The translations under genes and the position numbers were made by a program. Of a stretch of 5,317 nt of DNA, positions 1 to 5,263 are shown piece by piece. This DNA comes from DAOTUL01 sp034437435. GTDB lineage: Bacteria > Chloroflexota > Anaerolineae > Aggregatilineales > Phototrophicaceae. The stretch covers positions 1-5,317 of the forward strand of contig CAYQJO010000291.1 of NCBI GenBank assembly GCA_964417785.1. The letters are read 5' to 3'. Below the pieces are notes generated by a model that was not told where the DNA came from, did not search any database, and worked only from the letters and a program-made list of their open reading frames with translations. Position 1 is the first letter of the stretch. Each line of letters opens with the position of its first letter.

Positions 1-10
1 TTATGCGTAG

Positions 11-32
11 GGGATGGCCCGTGTGCCATCCC
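11..32. repeat. Short hairpin repeat (8-bp perfect stem)
   Basis: GGGATGGC at 11-18 pairs with GCCATCCC at 25-32 around a 6-base loop. It belongs to the same loose family as the hairpins near 4975 and 5264: a G/C-rich stem with GTAGGG or CCCTAC beside it. It is not next to a T-run, so it is more likely an interspersed palindromic repeat than a terminator. Confidence 0.6.
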
Positions 33-98
33 GATGCGTTTTCAACCCCCGGCGTGGTGCGGTCCTGGCGACGTTTGAGCCGTCCGCCCTACGGGGTG

Positions 99-119
99 CG
101 TGTCCAATAAATGGATACG
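99..119. repeat. Imperfect hairpin, 7-bp stem with one G-T pair
   Basis: CGTGTCC at 99-105 pairs with GGATACG at 113-119 (one G-T pair) around the A/T loop AATAAAT. It sits among other short palindromes in the gene-free stretch 1-216. No function can be assigned. Confidence 0.4.
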
Positions 120-168
120 GGCGGCATGGTTGCCGCGTCGAAAATCACCTTTGCGTCTCGGCGGTGGC

Positions 169-188
169 GGACGCCCGGTTGGGCGTCC
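169..188. repeat. Short hairpin repeat (8-bp perfect stem, 4-base loop)
   Basis: GGACGCCC at 169-176 pairs perfectly with GGGCGTCC at 181-188 around GGTT. The stem shares the GGACGC/GCGTCC core with the hairpins at 5013-5032 and 5264-5283. It lies about 30 bases beyond the stop of the truncated toxin gene on the minus strand. It could act as a terminator for that gene, or it could be a repeat whose arrival accompanied the gene's damage. No T-run follows on the minus strand, so the repeat reading is preferred. Confidence 0.6.
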
Positions 189-216
189 TTCTATACACGC
201 CTCAACCATAGCTTCG

Positions 217-387
217 TCAATTGGGCCGATTCACACGGTTGTGTTCTGTGGCAAAACGTAAGACCTCGTCATCCGGTATCGCTTGGCCTGCGTTGCCGCT
301 GTCCAGGGGGGTTAACACATCATGCCCCCATTCGCGCAGCAAATCGACGGCTGGCTGAGGGAAGTTCTCATCCGTGTAGAGTCTCAT
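217..387 (-). pseudogene. Truncated DUF5615 PIN-like toxin remnant
   Basis: Reading the minus strand from the ATG at 387 gives 56 codons ending in TGA at 219-217. The product begins MRLYTDENFPQPAVDLL and continues REWGHDV...GQAIPDDEVLRFATEHNR. These are hallmarks of DUF5615 (PIN-like) toxins: the early acidic D-E-N motif, the helix ending in GHDV, and the D-D-E-V-L-x-F-A segment. Family members are usually about 110-120 residues, so roughly half is missing, including the later part of the PIN-like fold. After EHNR the frame reads VNRPN and stops. That resembles the usual C-terminal tail of the family (…LIRVNRPN, from memory), so the gene may have lost an internal segment in frame. Its ATG overlaps the TGA of the DUF433 gene as ATGA, the standard layout of these pairs. 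It is probably inactive. The family assignment is secure; the exact lesion is inferred. Confidence 0.72.
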
Positions 388-590
388 CCTGCTTCGTTAT
401 CTGCAATGGCTTGCTCGATTTCGGCTTGATGGATGCGTGCGTAGGCCCAGGCATTCGCCAGGTCTTCGGCCCGCAAAGTCGGATAGTTTCGCAAAATATC
501 GGCCTCGCTAGCGCCTAACTGCCGCATCCGAACCAGCGTAATGCGCCTTGTGACAGCGGTCAATGGCTGTGTATACTTGGACCACTGCAA
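384..590 (-). pseudogene. DUF433 antitoxin, N-terminally truncated
   Basis: The open frame runs from a TTG at 590 to TGA at 384-386, at most 68 codons. The segment ITLVRMRQLGASEADILRNY, followed by PTLRAEDLANAWAYA, is the C-terminal helix-turn-helix-like half of DUF433 antitoxins. These proteins neutralise DUF5615 toxins and probably bind their own promoter. The conserved N-terminal part, normally containing a GxPxIxGTR-type motif, is absent. Only about 15 unrelated residues precede the homology, there is no convincing ribosome binding site before the TTG, and an in-frame stop lies at 594-596. The break falls near 543-550, exactly where the promoter region of the plus-strand methyltransferase begins. 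That suggests arrival of the R-M operon removed the 5' end. A shorter product from the ATG at 527 is possible but would be only 47 residues. Confidence 0.7.
548..577 (+). promoter_or_regulatory. Probable promoter of the R-M operon
   Basis: A -35-like TTGTGA at 548-553 and a -10-like TATACT at 572-577 are separated by 18 bases. Transcription would begin around 584, leaving a short leader before the Shine-Dalgarno AGGAAA at 596-601 and the ATG at 607. The promoter overlaps the truncated antitoxin frame on the other strand. No operator-like palindrome or C-box typical of controller-protein-regulated R-M systems was recognised. Confidence 0.5.
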
Positions 591-606
591 AAGTCAGGAA
601 ACTCAT

Positions 607-1608
607 ATGGCTTTGTCCGACCGAAAACCCTATTATTCGACCGAATTCGGCCACGCCTACCTAGGTGATTCGCTCAAACTGCTGGATGACGTAGCCGATG
701 AATCCGTTGATTTGATCTGTACCTCTCCGCCGTTTGCGCTCCTACGAAAAAAAGCATATGGAAATGTGCATGCGTCGGAGTATATCGAGTGGTTCATGCA
801 GTTCGCCCATCAGTTTGCCCGGATTCTGAAACCTGAAGGATCGTTGGTTATTGATATTGGTGGGACCTGGATCAAAGGCGCACCGGTCCGCAGTCTCTAT
901 CATTATGAACTCTTGCTGAAGCTATGTGCGCCGGAGGACGAGGGAGGCGGTGGTTTCAATCTGGCGCAGGAGCTTTACTGGTACAATCCGGCCAAACTCC
1001 CCACACCAGCAGAATGGGTCACGGTCAGGCGTATTCGGGTGAAAGACGCGGTCAATACGGTGTGGTGGCTGAGTTTGAGTGAATTCCCCAAAGCCAGTAA
1101 CCGGCGTGTACTCAAACCCTACAGTGAATCACAGAAGAAACTGATGGAAAACGGCTACACACCCCGGCTGAGACCATCAGAGCATGACATCAGCGACAAG
1201 TTTGGCAGGGACAACAAAGGTGCGATCCCGCCCAATCTGGTCGGTGATTCCGATCATGCCATCGGTGATCTGGTTCCGGTGAATGTTATCTCAGCAGCCA
1301 ATACCTCAAGCAACGATCAGTATTTGCGGTTGTGCCGGGAACATCAAATCAAACCCCATCCGGCACGGTTCCCCAGGGCGCTACCGGAGTTCATCATCGG
1401 ATTGTGTACAGAAGAAGGCGATCTGGTACTCGACCCATTTGCCGGTTCCAATATGACCGGGTTTGTGGCGGAATCAATGAATCGACACTGGATGGCCTTT
1501 GAAGTCAATGATAGCTACCTGAAGGCGTCGCGATTTCGTTTCTCTGTACCGGAAGCAGAAGACGACGAGATGCAAGAAACGCAACCCAATCAACAACGGC
1601 TGTTCTGA
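607..1608 (+). CDS. M.PvuII-like beta-class DNA methyltransferase, predicted N4-cytosine
   Basis: The predicted enzyme transfers a methyl group from S-adenosylmethionine to a base in the host's recognition sequence, protecting it from the nuclease encoded next. Over the 333-residue product, catalytic motif IV (TSPPF, residues 39-43) comes before the SAM-binding motif I (DPFAGSN, 276-282), the order of the beta class. From memory of M.PvuII (336 residues, CAGCTG, N4-methylcytosine), the match is extensive. Shared blocks are YLGDSL near 18, SPPFAL-RKK-YGN at 40-53, IEW-V-RKIRVKDAVNTVWW-like residues at 136-154, a TPR-RPS-HDI block at 185-195, IPPNL at 207-211 and HPARFP-LPEF at 251-262. N4-cytosine is therefore more likely than N6-adenine, but the target sequence is not proven. 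The ATG at 607 is chosen because AGGAAA lies 5 bases upstream and the product then begins as M.PvuII does; the frame is open back to 541. The nuclease gene starts 19 bases downstream, so the two are probably co-transcribed. No target-recognition domain appears truncated. Confidence 0.93.
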   Translation: MALSDRKPYYSTEFGHAYLGDSLKLLDDVADESVDLICTSPPFALLRKKAYGNVHASEYIEWFMQFAHQFARILKPEGSLVIDIGGTWIKGAPVRSLYHYELLLKLCAPEDEGGGGFNLAQELYWYNPAKLPTPAEWVTVRRIRVKDAVNTVWWLSLSEFPKASNRRVLKPYSESQKKLMENGYTPRLRPSEHDISDKFGRDNKGAIPPNLVGDSDHAIGDLVPVNVISAANTSSNDQYLRLCREHQIKPHPARFPRALPEFIIGLCTEEGDLVLDPFAGSNMTGFVAESMNRHWMAFEVNDSYLKASRFRFSVPEAEDDEMQETQPNQQRLF

Positions 1609-1627
1609 CTGACAGGAACATATTTGC

Positions 1628-3124
1628 ATGGTGGTTTCCCGCCGGTTTACCTATGGGGATCAATTTACCCCAGACAAAATCAACTTCGTCGATTTGCTGG
1701 CAATGTGCATGACTGAACAAATGGATCGGCATGCACTGCAAGCTGCTATTCGAGCGGCCTATTTCGAGGGTCACGGCCAGGACCCGGCGCAGCGTGGCGA
1801 GAATTCGACAAAGATGGCGATGAATTGCCTGCTTTCGCTCAATGCCTATGGCCTGATTGCGCTGGAAGACACTGGAAGAGCGTATAAGGTTACGGCACTG
1901 ACGCACGAACTGCTGGCCCTGCAAACCGATCCGCAGGATGTTTACCGCCATTTCGCGATTCATATCCTGACACAGCGCGAAGGTCTGCTTCTGTGCCGAC
2001 TGATCGAGAATATCCGGGCCAGAGGTGAACAGGTCACATTAGAGTACCTGGGCGAAGAACTGAACGAACTGGGGATCAAGATTCCGCCAAACTCAACCTA
2101 CATCAGCACAATGAAAAGCTGGCTTGTTCTGGTCGGTGCCATGCGTCCCAATGGGTACCATGTCAACTGGGAAGTGGTCTACGATCTGCTGCGGGTTGAT
2201 GCAGATGTGATCGACGATTTGTATGCATTGCTACCCGAGCAGAAGTTCTTCCTGCTGTCACTGGTCAGTCTCGGAGTGACGCAGTATACGCCGTCGAACA
2301 AGATTGCTCGACACACACGCAGCGTTTACAAAGTGCGCCTGACTACAAAGAATCTGGTCAAAGATATATTGGAACCATTAGAGGCGATCGGTTTGATCGA
2401 TACGCAGAAGCGGACGACCGGTCGCGGAGCCAAACCACATGATGTGCGTCTCTCGGACAAAGGACGCACCGAAATCCTCAAGCCCATCATCGAAAACCTT
2501 GCTCACATTAGCGAACTGACCACAACGGAGGTCGATCAACCGTTTGAGGATGTTGTTGTGCAACTGGACGCCGACGACCGCCATGTCAAGGGTAAAGCGC
2601 TGGAGATTTTCGCGGTCTGGATCATTCGGCTACTGGGACTTCGGTTTACCGAATGGCGTATGAAAAGCTATCAATCAACGGGTGGTGGTGAGGTTGATGT
2701 GATGGCCGCCTCCGACAAAATTGTCTATAATCGGTGGCAAATTCAATGCAAGAACATGAAGTCACCGGTCCACATTGATGTGGTTGCCAAAGAAGTGGGT
2801 ATGACCTTTATGACGAAGGCAGATGTTGTAATGGTCATTACTACCAGCAGCTTCACAAGCGCTGCCGTGAATTACGCCAACCTCGTATCCGACAACAGCC
2901 GGTACTATGTCATTTTGCTGGAACGAGAGGACATTGAACGCATTGTGGCTGACCGTACTTTGATTGTCGATATTCTGAACTACAAGGCGCGGCGTACCTT
3001 TGCGCGAAGAGAACTCGGCATATCCGACCTGGGCAATGAACTCCTTATTGATGACGAACAGCCCGATTCTCTGAATGATCTTGACGACGCATTGCGACAG
3101 GCGGCACAAAATGACGATGCTTGA
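1628..3124 (+). CDS. Putative restriction endonuclease, winged-helix-like N-terminus plus Mrr-like nuclease
   Basis: This is the predicted cognate restriction enzyme of the upstream methyltransferase: a 498-residue cytoplasmic protein without a signal peptide or membrane segment. The C-terminal third (about 315-460) fits an Mrr-type PD-(D/E)XK nuclease. It has helix glutamate E326 (KGKALEIF), a glycine-rich strand GGGEVDV with D357 as the likely metal ligand, and QCK with Q373 and K375, the Q-x-K form of the motif. Residues about 20-95, 105-190 and 195-290 each show a helix-helix-hairpin pattern suggestive of winged helices, for example the SNKIARHTRSVYK helix followed by basic TGRGAKPHD and VRLSDKGR. 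They probably read DNA. The tail after 465 is acidic. It is not PvuII-like (R.PvuII is about 157 residues) and I do not recognise a specific characterised enzyme. AGGAA at 1614-1618 supports the ATG at 1628. Methyltransferase-first order could help protect the host on entry; no controller gene is seen. A modification-dependent Mrr role is a less likely alternative given the neighbour. Confidence 0.8.
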   Translation: MVVSRRFTYGDQFTPDKINFVDLLAMCMTEQMDRHALQAAIRAAYFEGHGQDPAQRGENSTKMAMNCLLSLNAYGLIALEDTGRAYKVTALTHELLALQTDPQDVYRHFAIHILTQREGLLLCRLIENIRARGEQVTLEYLGEELNELGIKIPPNSTYISTMKSWLVLVGAMRPNGYHVNWEVVYDLLRVDADVIDDLYALLPEQKFFLLSLVSLGVTQYTPSNKIARHTRSVYKVRLTTKNLVKDILEPLEAIGLIDTQKRTTGRGAKPHDVRLSDKGRTEILKPIIENLAHISELTTTEVDQPFEDVVVQLDADDRHVKGKALEIFAVWIIRLLGLRFTEWRMKSYQSTGGGEVDVMAASDKIVYNRWQIQCKNMKSPVHIDVVAKEVGMTFMTKADVVMVITTSSFTSAAVNYANLVSDNSRYYVILLEREDIERIVADRTLIVDILNYKARRTFARRELGISDLGNELLIDDEQPDSLNDLDDALRQAAQNDDA

Positions 3125-3953
3125 CCTCACCAACCCGATACTCGAATACCCGACGTGGTCGATTAAGGACTGCGATGTGGTCTACCGTGATGGACTGTAC
3201 TACCTCTTCTTCTCCGCCTTCTACCAGGATCGCGGGCGCATCCGCTCGCATGTGGTGATGGTGCGCACGGCGGACTTCCGTAGCTATTCCGAGCCGCTGC
3301 TGCATTTCGATGGGCGCGAGGACGGCTGGGAGGGCATGTGTTCGCCCGATGTCTGCCAGATCGGCGACCAGTATGTGATGGTGTTCAACTCCTGGGGCGA
3401 TAAACCGGGCCAGCCCAACCAGCTTTTCTACCGCACCTCGCCGGACCTGGAGACCTGGGGACCGGTCCAGCCGCTGGCCGCTAATCTGACCGCCGGTGTG
3501 CGGGCCATCGACGCCGCGCTGGCACACGATGACGGTACGGTCTATCTGGCGTGGAAACAGCGCACCGACCGCGACCGGACGCAGATCGCCACCGCCGACA
3601 GCCTGGATGTCTTCACACTCCTGGGTGAAGCGCAGTTCAGCGGTGCGCACGACAGCATGACGCAGGAGAATTACCATTTCTTCCAGGTGGACGGCGTGTG
3701 GCATGTGCTGACCACCGACTACTCGCCGCATACCCCGACCGTCTACCGGCGCGGCCATGACTGGCTCACCTGGGTCGATGGCCGTGCGCTGACGGTGCCA
3801 ATCGAGGACTTCAACCGCAACCACCACGCCAACGCCGCCACGCTCCGTTCTTTCGGTGACGGCGAACACTATCTGTTCTACGCTGGCAACAATCCGCCGG
3901 GGGATGAATACGCCGGACGCGGCTGGAACCGGCTCGGTGTGGCTCGTGTGTAG
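3111..3953 (+). CDS. GH43-like five-bladed beta-propeller glycoside hydrolase
   Basis: The 280-residue product consists of propeller-type repeats with aromatic YYLF or YLAW strands: DGLYYLFFS at 27-35, IGDQYVMVFN at 84-93, DDGTVYLAWK at 140-149 and GEHYLFYAGN at 251-260. This is the pattern of the GH43/GH32-type superfamily. Aligning by eye with GH43, all three catalytic carboxylates are present: D20 (base, spaced ten residues from YYLF), D134 in AID (pKa modulator) and E186 in TQENYHF (acid). There is no signal peptide, so it should act in the cytoplasm on imported oligosaccharides. The family includes arabinosidases, xylosidases and arabinanases; the substrate cannot be told here. The start at 3111 is favoured by CAGGCGG at 3098-3104; the ATG at 3117 is an alternative. 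Both lie inside the end of the nuclease gene, whose stop is at 3122-3124. The gene is markedly more GC-rich than the nuclease gene and has no obvious promoter of its own. KduI follows 74 bases downstream, consistent with a sugar-degradation locus. Confidence 0.75.
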   Translation: MTMLDLTNPILEYPTWSIKDCDVVYRDGLYYLFFSAFYQDRGRIRSHVVMVRTADFRSYSEPLLHFDGREDGWEGMCSPDVCQIGDQYVMVFNSWGDKPGQPNQLFYRTSPDLETWGPVQPLAANLTAGVRAIDAALAHDDGTVYLAWKQRTDRDRTQIATADSLDVFTLLGEAQFSGAHDSMTQENYHFFQVDGVWHVLTTDYSPHTPTVYRRGHDWLTWVDGRALTVPIEDFNRNHHANAATLRSFGDGEHYLFYAGNNPPGDEYAGRGWNRLGVARV

Positions 3954-3966
3954 CCAACCAACACTA

Positions 3967-3993
3967 TCGACATGCTGCGGGCTGTATTACAAT
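3967..3993 (+). promoter_or_regulatory. Possible kduI promoter
   Basis: Between the glycosidase stop and kduI there is a TCGACA at 3967-3972 and a TACAAT at 3988-3993, separated by 15 bases, which is shorter than ideal. The TACAAT is a good -10 candidate and would start transcription near 4000, about 28 bases before the ATG. The weak point is the -35 spacing, so kduI may instead be read through from upstream. Confidence 0.38.
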
Positions 3994-3996
3994 CGC

Positions 3997-4019
3997 CCTT
4001 GTTTTGATTAGCGACAAGG
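3997..4019 (+). promoter_or_regulatory. Inverted repeat overlapping the kduI Shine-Dalgarno
   Basis: CCTTGT at 3997-4002 is the exact reverse complement of ACAAGG at 4014-4019, with an 11-base loop. The right arm covers most of the AAGGAG ribosome binding site at 4016-4021. In the transcript this 6-bp stem could hide the site, giving some translational control. Given the short stem it may also be chance, and the predicted transcript start near 4000 would leave out part of the left arm. Confidence 0.3.
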
Positions 4020-4027
4020 AGCATATC

Positions 4028-4861
4028 ATGGAGATTCGTTACCCCGTACCGCCGGAGCAGGTCAGGCACATGAACACCGACGAACTGCGGGCCAACTTTC
4101 ACGTTGGCGGTTTGTTCGTTCGCGGTGACATCAACATGGTCTATACCCACATCGACCGCGTGATTATGGGCGGGGCCGTCCCGACCGATACCGTGCTGGC
4201 GCTGCCGACCGACCGCGAAGCCCTCGCGACGAAATTCTTCCTGGAACGGCGCGAGATGGGCATCATCAACGTCGGCGGACCGGGCAGCGTGGTCGCTGGC
4301 GAAGACACCTATCCCATGAAGAAGCAGGACGGCCTGTATATCGGCAAGGGCGTGGGCAATGTCCAGTTCAAGAGCGACAGCGCCGGTGAACCCGCCCACT
4401 TCTACTTCGTCAGCACCACCGCCCACACCGAGTACCCGACGACCCATATCCCCATCGACGACGCCGAGCCGATCCACCTGGGCGCGGACGCCAACTCCAA
4501 CAAGCGCACCATCTACAAGTATGTCCATCCCGACGGCGCGAAAAGCTGCCAGTTGACGATGGGCCTGACGATGCTGGCTCCCAACAACATGTGGAACACC
4601 ATGCCCGCCCATCTCCACGACCGGCGCATGGAAGTTTACCTGTACTGCGACATTGAGGACGACAACGTGGTTTTCCATCTGATGGGCGAGCCGGGTGAGA
4701 CGCGCCATCTGGTCATGCGCAACCAGGAAGCGGTCATCTCGCCGTCGTGGTCGATCCACAGCGGCATGGGGACCGGCAACTACACCTTCATCTGGGCCAT
4801 GGCCGGTGAGAACCAGGACTTCACCGACATGGATTCAGTGGGCATGAGCGATTTGCGGTAG
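4028..4861 (+). CDS. kduI: 5-dehydro-4-deoxy-D-glucuronate isomerase (KduI, EC 5.3.1.17)
   Basis: KduI converts 5-keto-4-deoxyuronate, the product of pectin, alginate-like or glycosaminoglycan lyase digestion, into 2,5-diketo-3-deoxygluconate. KduD, KdgK and KdgA normally carry on to pyruvate and glyceraldehyde 3-phosphate. The 277-residue protein matches E. coli KduI (278 residues) along its whole length. Shared blocks include MVYTHIDR (37-44), FFLERREMGIINVGG (70-84), YPTTH (136-140), SNKRTIYKY (157-165), CQLTMGLT-LAP-N-WNTMPAH (174-195), RRMEVY (199-204) and the block from AVISPSWSIHSG (235-246) onward. The zinc ligands of this cupin-type enzyme are present as H195, H197, E202 and H244, one residue off the E. 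coli numbering. The ATG at 4028 is preferred over an in-frame TTG at 4004 because AAGGAG lies 6 bases upstream. A hairpin just past the stop suggests the transcript ends there. The rest of the pathway is not in the window. Confidence 0.97.
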   Translation: MEIRYPVPPEQVRHMNTDELRANFHVGGLFVRGDINMVYTHIDRVIMGGAVPTDTVLALPTDREALATKFFLERREMGIINVGGPGSVVAGEDTYPMKKQDGLYIGKGVGNVQFKSDSAGEPAHFYFVSTTAHTEYPTTHIPIDDAEPIHLGADANSNKRTIYKYVHPDGAKSCQLTMGLTMLAPNNMWNTMPAHLHDRRMEVYLYCDIEDDNVVFHLMGEPGETRHLVMRNQEAVISPSWSIHSGMGTGNYTFIWAMAGENQDFTDMDSVGMSDLR

Positions 4862-4874
4862 ACCCTCACCCCAA

Positions 4875-4899
4875 CCCCTCTCCATGATGTGGAGAGGGG
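4875..4899 (+). terminator. Hairpin after kduI, possible terminator
   Basis: CCCCTCTCC at 4875-4883 pairs perfectly with GGAGAGGGG at 4891-4899 around ATGATGT, starting 13 bases after the kduI stop. The stem is strong, but the following bases (GCCGGGTTTCCC) have only a three-T stretch, so it is not a classic intrinsic terminator. The flanking CCCTCACCCCAACCCCTCTCC is a common interspersed repeat type in environmental bacterial genomes, so it may be a repeat that also stops transcription. Confidence 0.5.
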
Positions 4900-4932
4900 G
4901 CCGGGTTTCCCTTCGCCACCAGCACCCCGCGC

Positions 4933-4964
4933 AGAGCTTCGGCGTCATGCAAAGTAGAAGCTCT
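4933..4964. repeat. 8-bp inverted repeat AGAGCTTC/GAAGCTCT
   Basis: AGAGCTTC at 4933-4940 and GAAGCTCT at 4957-4964 are perfect reverse complements separated by 16 bases. The repeat lies between the kduI hairpin and the first composite repeat. A protein-binding site, a second hairpin or chance are all possible. Confidence 0.4.
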
Positions 4965-4974
4965 ACATTTCTGC

Positions 4975-5032
4975 GGACGGCAAGAATGCCATCCCTACCC
5001 ACGTTTTCGTAGGGACGCGATTTTTCGCGTCC
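4975..5032. repeat. Composite palindromic repeat, copy 1
   Basis: Two hairpins stand back to back. The first is GGACGGC (4975-4981) pairing with GCCATCC (4988-4994), with one mismatch, around the loop AAGAAT. The second is a perfect 8-bp GGACGCGA (5013-5020) with TCGCGTCC (5025-5032) around TTTT. Between them CCCTAC (4993-4998) and GTAGGG (5009-5014) are themselves inverted. The right arm ends just before the four-helix-bundle remnant, so the element may have truncated that gene. Confidence 0.65.
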
Positions 5033-5040
5033 GCCCGACT

Positions 5041-5199
5041 TGCCCTTTCGATTTGCTGTCGTGGCGGCTGGCGTATCAGTGGGGCTGGTTCAACAGCGGG
5101 CAGTATGAGCATGTGAGCAAGATGGTCGAAGAAATCGGGCGGCTGCTCGGTGGGTGGATGCGGCAGAGTCAGAGCAAGGATGAAAAGAAAAGGCTATAA
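5041..5199 (+). pseudogene. C-terminal remnant, probably S23-type four-helix-bundle protein
   Basis: In the frame ending in TAA at 5197-5199 the plus strand encodes about 52 residues that include LLSWRLAYQWGWFNSGQYEH and then VSKMVEEIGRLLGGWMRQ, followed by a basic tail. The pattern of a tyrosine and glycine turn, then QYE, then a helix with EEIGRLL-G resembles the last two helices of the S23 (23S rRNA intervening-sequence-type) four-helix-bundle family, normally about 115-130 residues. No start codon with a ribosome binding site is visible. The sequence just upstream is the composite repeat ending at 5032, so the N-terminal half is gone. The family call is by eye and moderate; that this is a decayed coding fragment is more certain. 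Confidence 0.5.
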
Positions 5200-5263
5200 T
5201 TTAGATAATCGTCGCTCGATGTACAACTACAGGATAGCGTGGTGGATAAAATTCTTGAACCCC

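Noticed and set aside
111..518. Plus-strand open frame of 135 codons over the toxin-antitoxin remnants
   Set aside because: The minus strand carries recognisable DUF433 and DUF5615 sequence here; the plus-strand product has no family features and crosses repeats.
541..606. Upstream extension of the methyltransferase to the ATG at 541
   Set aside because: The extra 22 residues overlap the probable promoter and lack similarity to M.PvuII; the ATG at 607 has a good ribosome binding site.
1505..1963. Minus-strand open frame spanning the methyltransferase-nuclease boundary
   Set aside because: It is antisense to both R-M genes, with no recognisable domain and no ribosome binding site that would favour it.
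3045..3869. Long minus-strand open frame (274 codons) opposite the glycosidase
   Set aside because: It lies antisense to a gene with clear propeller motifs, its translation is rich in Arg, His and Val with no recognisable family, and such frames are common opposite GC-rich genes.
3878..4759. Long minus-strand open frame (293 codons) opposite kduI
   Set aside because: kduI is certain on the plus strand; the antisense product is low in recognisable motifs and is explained by codon bias.
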